Positions 1-9,500 of a DNA stretch of 35,590 bases are shown here, piece after piece; the stretch's first letter is position 1; each line of letters begins with the position of its first letter. Location of the stretch: positions 1 to 35,590 of the forward strand of contig JAFXGX010000092.1 in assembly GCA_017536695.1 (NCBI GenBank). The letters run 5' to 3'. The translations under genes were made by a program, and so were the position numbers. The notes beneath the pieces are model-generated. The model did not search any database and had not been told where the DNA came from. It saw nothing but the letters and a program-made list of their open reading frames with translations. The DNA is from Bacteroidaceae bacterium. Lineage in GTDB: Bacteria; Bacteroidota; Bacteroidia; Bacteroidales; Bacteroidaceae.

Positions 1-18
1 TCAAAGAGGTCTTGCCGC

Positions 19-138
19 TTGAACTTTCTGTTTGATTTTTGGGTGCTGCGGGACTCCCTCAGTTACCCGCTTGCAAGCAATCGTGTAACTAGCGGTCAAA
101 CAGGCCTCGCACTTTTTCCAAAAATCAAACAGGTTCAA
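19..138. repeat. Nested inverted repeat, MITE-like or structured element
   Basis: A 15-base arm CTGTTTGATTTTTGG (28-42) is matched perfectly by its reverse complement at 118-132. The pairing extends outward with TTGAAC (19-24) and GTTCAA (133-138), interrupted by three extra bases on the left. Inside lies a second pair, AGTTAC (61-66) and GTAACT (85-90), so the whole 120 bases can fold as one long arm with an inner hairpin. There is no transposase and no obvious target duplication. It could be a miniature mobile element or an intergenic structured sequence; its copy number in the genome would decide. Confidence 0.6.
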
Positions 139-194
139 ACTGTGGAATTTAACGGTGCCGTTTAAAAAGATTACCTCTGCTTGTCATTGCGCAA

Positions 195-230
195 TTGTCA
201 TTCCGACAGAGCGTAGCGACGAGGGATCTC
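195..230 (+). repeat. Dispersed intergenic repeat, left copy
   Basis: The sequence starts TTGTCATTCCGA and ends GGATCTC, with GAGCGTAGCGACGAG between. A related sequence in the opposite orientation is at 35551-35590. Sequences of this style (GTCATTC, GC-rich centre, ATCTC) recur between genes in many Bacteroidales genomes, from memory. Function unknown. Confidence 0.55.
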
Positions 231-389
231 TTTTTCATTACAACCGCAAATATTTTGTCAACCCACACCTTTTTGCTACTGAGCCGCACTTAGGAGATGG
301 GTACATTCCAACTCCTCTGTCACTACTTGCCGCGAACTCTCCCGCTGTTTGCGGGTAAGCCGCAAAGACCGTTGCCCGTGAATAGTTCC

Positions 390-421
390 AAAAAAAGAGA
401 GTAGCCACACGACTACTCTCT
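390..421 (-). terminator. Terminator of the rpmB-rpmG-DUF4295 operon
   Basis: A 9-base perfect stem (396-404 with 413-421, AGAGAGTAG/CTACTCTCT) with an 8-base loop is followed on the minus strand by a run of T (complement of the A tract at 390-395). It lies 28 bases past the DUF4295 stop. Confidence 0.85.
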
Positions 422-449
422 TTATATTTTTGAACCTCTCGGTTTTTTC

Positions 450-602
450 TTACTTCTTCAAAGCCTCGTCTGCCTTGCTCTGTACCAACATCTCCTCAGC
501 GAACATGTAAGCACCGGTCTTAGGTGATTTAACCAATTTAACAACCTTTACGAATTTCTCCTTATCACCAGTCTGGAGGGTTGCCACTGCTTTCTTAGCC
601 AT
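450..602 (-). CDS. DUF4295 family small ribosome-associated protein
   Basis: A 50-residue basic protein beginning MAKKAVATLQTGDKEKF and ending KADEALKK. I recognise it as the DUF4295 family, a short Lys-rich protein that in Bacteroidetes is encoded directly after rpmG and is often annotated as a possible ribosomal protein. It has no membrane segment or signal peptide. Its start is only 6 bases after the rpmG stop, so the genes are co-transcribed, and the operon terminator follows. The role in the ribosome is inferred from context and composition; no catalytic motif is visible. The family assignment is firm, the function is not. Confidence 0.9.
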   Translation of the reverse strand: MAKKAVATLQTGDKEKFVKVVKLVKSPKTGAYMFAEEMLVQSKADEALKK

Positions 603-608
603 CTTCTA

Positions 609-797
609 TTACTTAATTTCTTTGTGAACGGTTACTCTCTTCAAATATGGGTTGTATTTCTTCAACTCCAAACGCTCTGTTGTGTTCTTACGATTCTTTG
701 TAGTGATATAACGTGACATACCGGGAACACCACTGTTCTTCTGCTCTGTGCACTCAAGTATCACCTGAACACGGTTACCTTTTACCTTCTTAGCCAT
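609..797 (-). CDS. rpmG: 50S ribosomal protein L33
   Basis: A 62-residue basic protein of the L33 family, a component of the large ribosomal subunit near the E site. The typical core is visible: [15 protein letters not shown], then [23 protein letters not shown]. Only one Cys is present, so it is the zinc-independent (C-minus) form that lacks the paired CxxC motifs. The start is supported by a strong purine-rich site, AAAGGAGGAG, a few bases upstream, which is unusual in a phylum that rarely uses Shine-Dalgarno sites. It lies 17 bases downstream of rpmB and 6 bases upstream of the DUF4295 gene in one operon. Confidence 0.97.
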   Translation of the reverse strand: MAKKVKGNRVQVILECTEQKNSGVPGMSRYITTKNRKNTTERLELKKYNPYLKRVTVHKEIK

Positions 798-814
798 AAT
801 TACTCCTCCTTTAA

Positions 815-1075
815 TTAATCGAGTACTTTAATTTCCTCCCAAGCAACGTGGCCGTTCTTAACTGCACTCTTGAGAGCAGCATCAAGACCTACTCGGTTGA
901 TAATTTTTAACCCCGCTGCACTCACGCGCAACTGAATCCAACAATCCTCTTCTACATAGAAGAACTTCTTAGTAAACAAGTTCACGTTGAAAAGACGCTT
1001 TGTTCTTCTCTTTGAGTGTGATACATTGTTACCCACCATTGCTTTCTTACCGGTGATTTGACAAATCTTAGACAT
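815..1075 (-). CDS. rpmB: 50S ribosomal protein L28
   Basis: An 86-residue protein of the L28 family, part of the large ribosomal subunit. The N-terminal signature [20 protein letters not shown] followed by [12 protein letters not shown] is diagnostic, and the C-terminal half carries [20 protein letters not shown]. The length is usual for Bacteroidetes L28. It is the first gene of a three-gene minus-strand operon with rpmG and DUF4295. A well-formed Bacteroidetes promoter lies about 50 bases upstream, at 1126-1157. No anomaly is seen. Confidence 0.98.
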   Translation of the reverse strand: MSKICQITGKKAMVGNNVSHSKRRTKRLFNVNLFTKKFFYVEEDCWIQLRVSAAGLKIINRVGLDAALKSAVKNGHVAWEEIKVLD

Positions 1076-1125
1076 CTCTATATATTTTTTTGTTTATTCT
1101 TTTGATACCTACTCAAAACAGAGTG

Positions 1126-1157
1126 CAAAGATATAGGATTTCGGACAATCATGCAAA
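1126..1157 (-). promoter_or_regulatory. Promoter of rpmB operon
   Basis: On the minus strand TTTG (1157-1154) is followed after 20 bases by TATCTTTG (1133-1126), matching the Bacteroidetes consensus TTTG / TAnnTTTG. It gives a leader of about 45 bases before rpmB. Confidence 0.8.
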
Positions 1158-1233
1158 CAAAAGACCAATTATTTTTTGAAACTGATTAAGAATCTGTTTA
1201 AAATTCTAAAAAACTTTTCCGGTGCAACCGTCA

Positions 1234-1731
1234 TTACCGTTCAAGCATGTCGCATAAAAGCCCAAGCACCTCATTCACACAATTATCGATATTGGCATCC
1301 CTGCCGTTATCCCCTAAACAACGGAGGCGCGTCTGCACCACATCAGCCACTTTCAGAGCCACCCAGACGGTACCTACAGGCTTATCGGCTGTGCCGCCAC
1401 CCGGCCCCGCAATGCCAGAAGTAGCCACCGCGCAATCGGCACCGGTAAGAGCGGAAACACCAAGCGCCATACGCCTGACCACAGGCTCGCTTACGGCGCC
1501 ATGCTCGGCAAGCAACTCCTCGCCCACGCCGAGAACCTGAGCCTTAACGCTGTTGTGGTATGCCACCACTCCACCGAGCATTACTGATGAGCAACCGGGC
1601 ACAGATGTTATAGCAGCTGCCAAGGAGCCACCCGTACAGCTTTCGGCCGTAGCAATGGTCAGCCCGCGGCTCTGCAACAGTGCGACAAGCCTCGCCGCAC
1701 GCTCTCGAATTTCGATTACAATGCTCATCAT
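1234..1731 (-). CDS. pncC: CinA-type nicotinamide-nucleotide amidase (PncC family)
   Basis: A 165-residue stand-alone CinA C-terminal domain. Enzymes of this family hydrolyse nicotinamide mononucleotide to nicotinate mononucleotide and ammonia in pyridine nucleotide salvage. Visible family motifs are TIATAESCTGGSLAAAIT (about residues 25-42), GGVVAYHNSVKAQVLGV (53-69), GAVSE, and TSGIAGPGGGTADKPVGTV (about 104-122). The length is typical of the single-domain form; the N-terminal MoCF-like domain of full CinA is absent. It starts 9 bases after the tsaD stop and is therefore the second gene of a tsaD operon. The molecular function is known for the family, not proven here. Confidence 0.93.
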   Translation of the reverse strand: MMSIVIEIRERAARLVALLQSRGLTIATAESCTGGSLAAAITSVPGCSSVMLGGVVAYHNSVKAQVLGVGEELLAEHGAVSEPVVRRMALGVSALTGADCAVATSGIAGPGGGTADKPVGTVWVALKVADVVQTRLRCLGDNGRDANIDNCVNEVLGLLCDMLER

Positions 1732-1740
1732 GTTACAAAT

Positions 1741-2775
1741 TTATAATGTCGTGCGCGAGAATGCCGGTTGGTCCATCGCGCAGAAATCATTGTCAAGGTA
1801 CTTGTAATACCCCACAATACCAATCATCGCCGCATTGTCTGTCGTGAAGCCGAACTTGGGGATATAGATTTCCCAACCATAACGCTTTGCATAGTCATGA
1901 TAAGCCTGCCGCAGTGCCGTATTCGCCGAGACGCCTCCCGACAGAGCTATACGTTTGATACCTAACGCCTTTGACGCCTTGTACAATTTATCCATGAGCA
2001 CTGCGACTACAGTAGCCTCAAACGACGCAGCCAAATCCTCCTTATGGTTCTCGACATAGTTCTCATCCTCGGCCACGAATTTACGCAACGTGTAGAGGAA
2101 TGAGGTCTTAAGGCCGCTGAAGCTGTAATCGAACCCCGGGATATGAGGCTTGCTGAAGGCATACGCTTTGGGATTACCCTGACGCGCCAGTCGGTCGATG
2201 ATTGGACCGCCCGGATAACCGAGCCCCATGACCTTGGCACATTTGTCCATAGCCTCGCCCGCCGCATCATCGATTGTCTGACCGATGATTTCCATATCCT
2301 TGTAGCTGTTCACCTTAACAATTTGGGAATTTCCACCAGACACCATGAGACAAAGGAACGGGTATTCGGGAGCATTGTGCTCCACCCCTTCTTCTTTTAT
2401 AAAATGTGCAAGGATGTGTCCTTGCAGGTGGTTGACCTCAACCATGGGGATATTCAACGACGCTGCAAGACCCTTTGCGAAGGAGACGCCCACGAGCAAC
2501 GACCCCATAAGACCCGGACCACGCGTGAACGCAATTGCACTGAGTTGCTCTTTCTCAACGCCCGCCCTCTTGAGTGCCGCATCGACCACCGGTACAATGT
2601 TCTGCTCATGGGCACGCGACGCCAGTTCGGGCACCACACCGCCATACTGTTCATGCACTGCCTGACTCGCAGTGACATTGGATAGCACCACATCGCCACG
2701 CATCACAGCCGCCGAGGTATCATCGCAGGACGACTCTATCGCCAATATAAAAATATCTTTATTCTCCATAAACAT
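1741..2775 (-). CDS. tsaD: tRNA N6-threonylcarbamoyladenosine transferase TsaD
   Basis: A 344-residue member of the Kae1/TsaD/Qri7 family, the ASKHA-fold enzyme that transfers the threonylcarbamoyl group from TC-AMP to A37 of ANN-decoding tRNAs. Visible are the N-terminal LAIESSCDDTSAAV, the metal-binding HLQGH (His116 and His120), SGGNSQIVKV, FSGLKTSF and the C-terminal SGGVSANTALR with a DNAAMIG block carrying the conserved Asp. Length is normal. The start could be Met1 or Met3 (MENKDIF); both fit. It is followed after 9 bases by the CinA-type amidase gene. A TATCTTCG block at 2898-2891 may be its promoter core, one base off consensus and without a clear upstream TTTG. Confidence 0.97.
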   Translation of the reverse strand: MFMENKDIFILAIESSCDDTSAAVMRGDVVLSNVTASQAVHEQYGGVVPELASRAHEQNIVPVVDAALKRAGVEKEQLSAIAFTRGPGLMGSLLVGVSFAKGLAASLNIPMVEVNHLQGHILAHFIKEEGVEHNAPEYPFLCLMVSGGNSQIVKVNSYKDMEIIGQTIDDAAGEAMDKCAKVMGLGYPGGPIIDRLARQGNPKAYAFSKPHIPGFDYSFSGLKTSFLYTLRKFVAEDENYVENHKEDLAASFEATVVAVLMDKLYKASKALGIKRIALSGGVSANTALRQAYHDYAKRYGWEIYIPKFGFTTDNAAMIGIVGYYKYLDNDFCAMDQPAFSRTTL

Positions 2776-2957
2776 TTACTTATCCAAATGCCAGTACAAC
2801 TCCATTGAAACTTCACTTCACACGATAAATCAGCATCCGTGCGCCCTTGATAATTCCCAAATAAGGTTAACAGGCAACTTTTTACATGCGCGAAGATACA
2901 ATATTATTTCTTTTTAGTTAACTTTACATGGTGAAATCTTACAAAAAACGGGGAGCC

Positions 2958-3944
2958 ATGCGCATAGTAATATACACCAAGAGCACAGAATTGCCTGAAC
3001 TGGCAGAGGGTTCCATACTCCATTCGGCTATGGCGTTCCGCATGTTTGAAATGAGCAGCATGTGCAAGCCCTACATGCTTGTAGCGTATGACAGCGGGGA
3101 TGCCGAAATTGGTCATCTGCTGATTGTCAGGAGGCACAGCATACGTCTTATACCGCCAGTGTTCAGCGTGCGATACTCCATTCAGGGCGAAGGCACATAT
3201 ACCCCCCGATGCAGCGACAGGGAGGAACTCTTCGGCATGTTCCTCGAGAAAGTGTTCGACATGTTCGGTTACCTGCACACGTTCATAGAGATAAAGAACA
3301 TCGAGGACTCTCGCTTTGCCTACGGAACGCTCTACAAGCACCATTTTGTACCTTTGCGCGACCACCGCAACTACATCTCACTGCACAGCAAGGAGCCTCA
3401 GGCGAGGCTGTCACGCGCATACAGGACACACATACGCAAGAGCGAGGAACGGGGAGTAACATTCCGTCGAGCCACGAGCGACGAGGAGATAAATGAAGCG
3501 TTGCAACTGATGAAGAATTTCTACCGCAGCAAGACCAGGAAGAGACTCCCAAAGAGAGAAATTCTGCTTGAGATGCTGCACGACAGCGACGGCACACTCT
3601 CGGAGAAAGCCAAAATGTTCATCATCTTATACAAGGGCAAGATAATAGGCAGTTCCATTTGCCTATATGAAAATGAGCGCGCCCTGCTTGCATACAGTTG
3701 CGGTCTTCGCAAGAGCTATCCGTTGCAATACCCCGGCATAATGGCTATCTGGGCTGCGATATCCGACGCATACAAGAACGGTTATCCCCATTTCGAGTTC
3801 CTTGAGGTAAGAGGTCTCTCGCGTCTGCGCAAGAGTTTCCTGAGCACCATATACAATTTCGGAGGAAAGGAAACAAGCACTCTGCAATGGTATCACTTCA
3901 GATGGAACTGGGTAAACAAATTTTTGCGGTGGATATACGTTTAG
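2958..3944 (+). CDS. FemAB/GNAT-like acyltransferase family protein
   Basis: A protein of 328 residues if started at 2958 (MRIVIYTKSTELPEL); the frame is open from an ATG at 2928. I prefer 2958 because GGGGAG precedes it and because a promoter-like TAACTTTA (2919-2926) sits right before 2928. The C-terminal half (AYRTHIRKSEERGVTFRRA, then KAKMFIILYKGKIIGSSICLYENERALLAYSC and GIMAIWAAISDAYKNGYPHFEFLEVRG) has the layout of the acetyltransferase/FemAB-like fold: Arg/Lys-rich strand, acceptor strand and final FEFLEV strand. It is soluble, with no signal peptide. Substrate unknown; peptidoglycan, lipid or protein acylation are all possible. It lies 55 bases before the TonB-dependent receptor gene on the same strand, so the two may be co-transcribed. 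Confidence 0.75.
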   Translation: MRIVIYTKSTELPELAEGSILHSAMAFRMFEMSSMCKPYMLVAYDSGDAEIGHLLIVRRHSIRLIPPVFSVRYSIQGEGTYTPRCSDREELFGMFLEKVFDMFGYLHTFIEIKNIEDSRFAYGTLYKHHFVPLRDHRNYISLHSKEPQARLSRAYRTHIRKSEERGVTFRRATSDEEINEALQLMKNFYRSKTRKRLPKREILLEMLHDSDGTLSEKAKMFIILYKGKIIGSSICLYENERALLAYSCGLRKSYPLQYPGIMAIWAAISDAYKNGYPHFEFLEVRGLSRLRKSFLSTIYNFGGKETSTLQWYHFRWNWVNKFLRWIYV

Positions 3945-3999
3945 CTCAAAAGTCGCGTTATAGTATTAATACAATAGGATATAGCGCAAGCACAGGATA

Positions 4000-6390
4000 A
4001 TGAGACTCAGAATATACATAACAACACTGCTACTTATATTGCTATCGCAGACGGCCATGGCACAGAAGGTAACCATAAAAGGACGCGTTACCGACCTTGA
4101 CCGCAAGCCCATAGAGATTGCCAACGTATCGGTAGAGGGCAAGCCCATCGGTACCGTATGTGACCTCAACGGCAACTATACACTGACGTGCGAGAGCGAT
4201 GACAGCCTTGTCATATCATACTCCATGATTGGCTATCAGACAAGGAAACGCACATTCAAGAACCCCGCCGACACAATCATCGCCAATGTGACCTTGCCGC
4301 CGATGGACATACAGCTTGCCGACGCGGAGATAGTCCACAAGGAGCGTCAGATGACAACCACCCAGCAGATTGAGATGCCCGACAAGCTGAGGCTCAACCC
4401 CTCGGCAAGCGGCAACGGCATCGAGGACATAATAAAGTCACAGGCAGGAGTGAGCGCACACAACGAGCTCAGCTCGCAATACAATGTACGCGGTGGAAAC
4501 TTCGATGAGAATAGCGTCTATGTCAACGGCATCGAGATATACCGCCCGCTGCTCATCAGGGCAGGACAGCAGGAGGGCCTCAGTTTCCTCAACCCCGACA
4601 TGACAGCATCGATAGCATTCTCGACAGGAGGATTCGAGGCTAAGTACGGCGACAGGATGTCATCGGTCCTCGATATCACATACCGTAAGCCGAGAGAGTT
4701 CGAGAGCACCGTATCGTTGAGCATGCTCGGAGCGAACATCTATGCCGGCTGGGGAAACAGCAAAGTGAGTTTCTCGAACTCGCTCCGCTACAAGAGCAAC
4801 CAATATCTGCTTGGAACACTCGACACTAAAGGAGAGTACAACCCGGCCTTCATCGATTATCAGGCACACTTCGACTGGCGTATAACAGACAAGCTCAACC
4901 TGAGTTTCATAGGAAACATCGCCCGCAACGAATATGAGTTCACCCCGAGCGACCGCAAGACAAGCTTCGGAACACTCGAGAATGTAAAGGAGTTCAAGGT
5001 CTATTTCGACGGCTGGGAGAAAGACCTTTTCCGCACCCTGTTCGGTGCAGTGTCACTGAACTACACGCCAAACGAGAACAACAGTTTCACGTTGCAGACC
5101 TCGGCATTCAACACCAACGAGGAGGAGACATACGACATTGTCGGCGAGTATTGGCTCAACGACATAAACACCGATGAGACAATGAGCGTAGGCGGTTACA
5201 TGGAGCATGCCCGCAACTACCTCGAGGCGAACGTGCAGACAATAGCCTTGAAAGGCAACCACTACATGGGAGCCCACAATCTTCGATGGGGCGCCGAATG
5301 GAAGATGCAGAAGTTCAGCGACAACCAGCGCGAATGGGAGCTGCGCGACTCGGCGGGCTACAACGTCCCGATACACCCCGACGGGCTTCGCCCTGTCTAT
5401 AGCCTCAAGTCAAAGACATCGAGCAGCAGCAACATACTGTCGTTATATGCACAGGACACATACAAGTTCAACAGCAGCCTCGGTGTCGTTTCAATAAACG
5501 CCGGAGTAAGGGTATCACACTGGAGTTGGAACAAGGAGACTATTATCTCGCCACGCGCCTCGGTAGGTCTCATACCCGAGTTCAACGACAGAATGACGTT
5601 CCGCTTTGCTGCGGGAGTCTATTACCAGACACCTTTCTACAAGGAGATGCGCGACACGACAACCGTCGAGGGCATTGCATCGGTCACTCTGAACAAGGAT
5701 ATAAAGTCGCAGCGGTCGATACATTTCGTGCTCGGGTACGACTATCACTTCAAGATGATGGACCGCCCGTTCAAGTTCACAGCCGAGGCATACTACAAGA
5801 AGCTCGACAACCTAATTCCCTACAATGTGGACAACGTGCGCATTGTCTATTATGGCGAGAACTGCGCCAACGGATATGCCACCGGACTCGACATGAAGCT
5901 GTTCGGCGAATTCGTGGCAGGAACTGACTCATGGATAACATTCTCGATAATGGACACCAAGGAGAAGATTAACGGCGGCGACTGGATTCCGCGCCCCACG
6001 AACAGCCGTTTCAACGCCTCGCTCTACTTTACCGATTTCTTCCCCGGCACAGAACGCTGGAAGATGAGCCTTCAGGGGGTATATGCCGACGGATTGCCTT
6101 TCGGCCCGCCGCACACAGGACGCGAGAAGCAGCGTTTCAATGCCCCTGCATACAGACGTGTGGACATTGGAATGTCATACCGTCTGCTCAACAACGAGGA
6201 GAACATCTACCGCACAGGAGTGTACCGATACATCAGGAACATATGGCTCGGACTTGACGCATTCAACCTGCTCGACATCAACAATGTGAACTCATACTAC
6301 TGGGTAAGCGACGTGAGCAACAACAACTACGCGGTGCCCAACTACCTCACAGGCCGACAGATAAATTTCAGGGTGCTGATAGAGATGTAA
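4000..6390 (+). CDS. TonB-dependent outer membrane receptor
   Basis: A 796-residue protein with a signal peptide (cleavage probably after TAMA, residue 21), a CarboxypepD_reg-like beta-sandwich (about 24-105, KGRVTDLDRKPIEIANVSV then YSMIGYQTRKR), a plug domain (about 125-225, GIEDIIKSQAGVSA, YNVRGGNFDENSVYVNG, FSTGGFEAKYGDRMSSVLDI) and a 22-strand-type barrel to the C terminus. It imports an unknown substrate across the outer membrane using TonB energy. It is shorter than SusC (about 1000 residues) and no susD follows, so it is not a polysaccharide-utilisation SusC. No iron or cobalamin riboswitch was seen upstream, so the substrate stays open. It follows the FemAB-like gene and ends at a strong terminator. 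Confidence 0.93.
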   Translation: MRLRIYITTLLLILLSQTAMAQKVTIKGRVTDLDRKPIEIANVSVEGKPIGTVCDLNGNYTLTCESDDSLVISYSMIGYQTRKRTFKNPADTIIANVTLPPMDIQLADAEIVHKERQMTTTQQIEMPDKLRLNPSASGNGIEDIIKSQAGVSAHNELSSQYNVRGGNFDENSVYVNGIEIYRPLLIRAGQQEGLSFLNPDMTASIAFSTGGFEAKYGDRMSSVLDITYRKPREFESTVSLSMLGANIYAGWGNSKVSFSNSLRYKSNQYLLGTLDTKGEYNPAFIDYQAHFDWRITDKLNLSFIGNIARNEYEFTPSDRKTSFGTLENVKEFKVYFDGWEKDLFRTLFGAVSLNYTPNENNSFTLQTSAFNTNEEETYDIVGEYWLNDINTDETMSVGGYMEHARNYLEANVQTIALKGNHYMGAHNLRWGAEWKMQKFSDNQREWELRDSAGYNVPIHPDGLRPVYSLKSKTSSSSNILSLYAQDTYKFNSSLGVVSINAGVRVSHWSWNKETIISPRASVGLIPEFNDRMTFRFAAGVYYQTPFYKEMRDTTTVEGIASVTLNKDIKSQRSIHFVLGYDYHFKMMDRPFKFTAEAYYKKLDNLIPYNVDNVRIVYYGENCANGYATGLDMKLFGEFVAGTDSWITFSIMDTKEKINGGDWIPRPTNSRFNASLYFTDFFPGTERWKMSLQGVYADGLPFGPPHTGREKQRFNAPAYRRVDIGMSYRLLNNEENIYRTGVYRYIRNIWLGLDAFNLLDINNVNSYYWVSDVSNNNYAVPNYLTGRQINFRVLIEM

Positions 6391-6425
6391 GCCGACAAGA
6401 GTTATTACGGTTCAGAAACAATCAG

Positions 6426-6467
6426 ACAAAAGATGCTTGGCACGCTATCGTGCCAAGCATCTTTTGT
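6426..6467 (+). terminator. Terminator after the TonB-dependent receptor
   Basis: A 19-base perfect stem (6426-6444 with 6449-6467) with a four-base loop CTAT, followed by few T beyond TTTTG. The flanking A and T tracts belong to the stem, so it could act in both directions. Confidence 0.85.
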
Positions 6468-6545
6468 ACACACTGACAATAAATTATAAAATATTATTAT
6501 TACATTCGCGGAATAAAGTTCACTGCAAAAGCAAAAAATCAATAC

Positions 6546-9500
6546 ATGAAAACAAAGATTACTCTTATTTTATTTGTACTGGCAGGGCTTTTCACTGCGC
6601 CTGCAGTCAAGGCACAGATGCCGAAAGCGACTCCACGGGAGGCTATAGAAGCCCTCTTGAACCGTATCGGTGGCGAAGGTGCTGCCGACAAGTTCGAGAT
6701 TGTCATCGACGGCACGCTTGATGATGCCAACGGCAAGGATCTGTTCATCATCACATCGCAGAACGGCAAGCCATGCATCAAGGGAAACAGCCAGCTCTCA
6801 GTGGCAACAGGTATCAACTGGTACCTGAACCACCATGCGCACATCAACCTCACATGGAACAACCTCACTACCGACCTTTCACAGGCAATACTCCCCGTTC
6901 CCACAGAGGAAGAAAAGCATGAGTGCAACACCACATACCGCTACGATTTCAACACCTGTACATTCTCTTACTCAATGGCTTTCTGGACATGGGAGCGTTG
7001 GCAGAAGGAGATTGACTGGATGGCATTGCATGGTATAAATGCACCGCTCAACCTCGTGGGCCTTGATGTGGTGACACGCAACTTTCTCAAGGAACTGGGT
7101 GTAAGCGACAAGGATATCGCCGAATACATTGCAGGTCCGGGATTCATCGCATGGTTTGCCATGAACAACCTTGAGGGCTGGGGCGGAACCATTAATGCAA
7201 AGGATGTTGTCATGAACGGTAACCCCGAATGGTGGTATGAACGTCAGGAGCAGCTCAGCAAGAACATGCTCCAGCGTATGCGTGAGCTTGGCATGCAGCC
7301 TGTAATCCCCGGCTTCAGCGGTCAGGTCCCCAACTGCATAACAAAATACACAATCAATGGTTTCAGCAGCAGCGATGTAATAAACAACGGCAAATGGGCC
7401 GGAGGATACACACGCCCCGATATCCTGAACCCCGCAAGCACAAGCTACGCCACACTGGCGCCTATATATTACAAGCATCTGGAGGCCGTCATGGGCGTGT
7501 CGGAGTTCTACAGCATGGACCCCTTCCACGAAGGCTCGCTACCTGGAGGCGTGAAAAATGACAACTGCTATCCCAACATAATGAAGCACCTCGACAACTA
7601 CTATAATGCAGTTGCCGCAGAGACAAAGAGCAGTTTTAATGCACCAACTGAACCGAAATGGATTATCCAATACTGGCAAGGCGTACCGCAGAGCGGTGCA
7701 TTCAGCTCAATGAGCGAATACGGCGACCGTTTCATAGGGCTTGACCTCTTCTCGGACGCACCGGGCAAGGCACAGTGGAACACCAACTATTTCCAGGGAC
7801 GCCCATATATATTCTGCATGCTCCACAATTTCGGCGGACGCAGCGGCATGCATGGCCGTCTTGAGACAACGATGAACGACTACTTCCGTGCACTTGCAAG
7901 GGGGAATAACATGCAGGGAGTAGGTGCCACCCCCGAGGGAACTGAGACAAATCCCATTCTCTATGACATGCTGTTCGAATTGCCATGGATGGACCCGGCA
8001 AACCGTCCTACAGCCGATGAATGGCTCAAGGAGTATGCTCATGCACGCTACGGTTTTGAGAACGGGACAGCCCTTGCCGCACTGCAGAAGCTGAAAAATT
8101 CCGTTTGGGCATGCCCTACCGACCAACAAGGAACATCAGAAGCCATAATCCTCGCGCGTCCGTCATGGACACCGAACAGGGTTTCAAGCTGGAGTACTTC
8201 GGCCATATACTGGGACACCCAGGACGTGCTTGTCGCAGCAGACCAGTTGGTATCAATAAGTGACCTCGTTACTACACGCGACGGCATAAACAACTACAAC
8301 TATGATGTCATTGACGTGATACGTCAGGCAATGGTCGACTACGCGGCAGAGCTTCTGCCGCTCATAAACAAAGCACGTACAGAAGGGAACACCGAGGAGT
8401 ACACCCGTCTCTACAAGCTTTATCTGCAGCTTATGCTCGACCTTGACGAGATGCTATCATACGATGAGAACTTCAAGCTGGAGCGTTGGACAAGCCTTGC
8501 GCGCAACATCGCCGATGAGACCGACGGCACCACGGTCAACGACCGAAACTGGCTCGAGTGGAATGCCCGCACACAGGTTACCGTGTGGGCAAAGGGCGAC
8601 ACCGACCTGCACGACTACTCAAACCGCTGCTGGGCTGGCCTCATAAAGGACTACCACTATGCACGCTGGAAATATTTCTTCGAGAACAACGGTGCTGCGC
8701 CTTCGGGTGGTTGGTACAATGGTTTTGAATATCCCTGGACAGTGAACTACACCGATTATGACTACTCGAAGATTGTAATCCCGACAGACATGACAGCAAC
8801 CGAAAAAGCCGTAGAGACATTCGGCAACTATTTCGGTAGAATCAAGGGAACGGCAAAGAACTACATCTTCCCTATGGGAATAGCAAGCAATGCGACAAAG
8901 AGCGATGTCACTCCCGAGATTTATCGCGGGCAGACAATCGCCCTGCCGCTTGAAATCGGCAAGGATGTTGACATAACAAGCATATGGATTGACCTCAACG
9001 GAGACGGTGTAGCAAGCAATAATGAAAGACTCCAGGCCGACGGCATGAACGTGGCAATCCCTGCTGACGCTGAGATTGGCAAGGCAACGGCATGCGTCGA
9101 GTTCAGTGACGGCACAAGCATCACATTCAACCTCGCTATCGTTGAGGAGATTACCGAGGAGCGTACAGTGATAGCCGTTGCCGGCGCAAACGGAACCGTC
9201 GCCATAGAGGGCTGCGATGAGCTTACCGTAACAAACAAGGAGGCTGTAACAATGATTGCCACCGCTAGTACCGGCTACAATTTCAGTCACTGGAGCAACA
9301 AGGATGGCAACAGGGTAAGCAACGACAACCCCTACACCTACTATGGCAAGGCAGATGCCACATTCACAGCCAATTTCATCGAGGACAAGTGGGGAGTTCC
9401 TGCAGAAGACAAGAGCGATTGGGGAGATGCTGCTGTACAGCCACAGTTTGTACGTGAAATGACATTCGCATATTTCAACCGCGAAGCCCAGACCATATAT

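Larger units (their letters stand above)
1..449. other. Gene-free left edge
   Basis: No credible gene lies here. The stretch holds a nested inverted repeat (19-138), a dispersed GTCATTC...ATCTC repeat (195-230) and the terminator of the ribosomal protein operon (390-421). The open frame at 155-358 runs through the dispersed repeat and resembles no family, so it is not called. Confidence 0.7.

Noticed and set aside
155-358. 67-residue frame
   Set aside because: It is a translation through a dispersed intergenic repeat (TERSDEGS) with no family likeness or start site.
8619-9290. 223-residue antisense frame in the GH89 gene
   Set aside because: Overlaps a conserved domain region on the other strand; no signal, motif or promoter.
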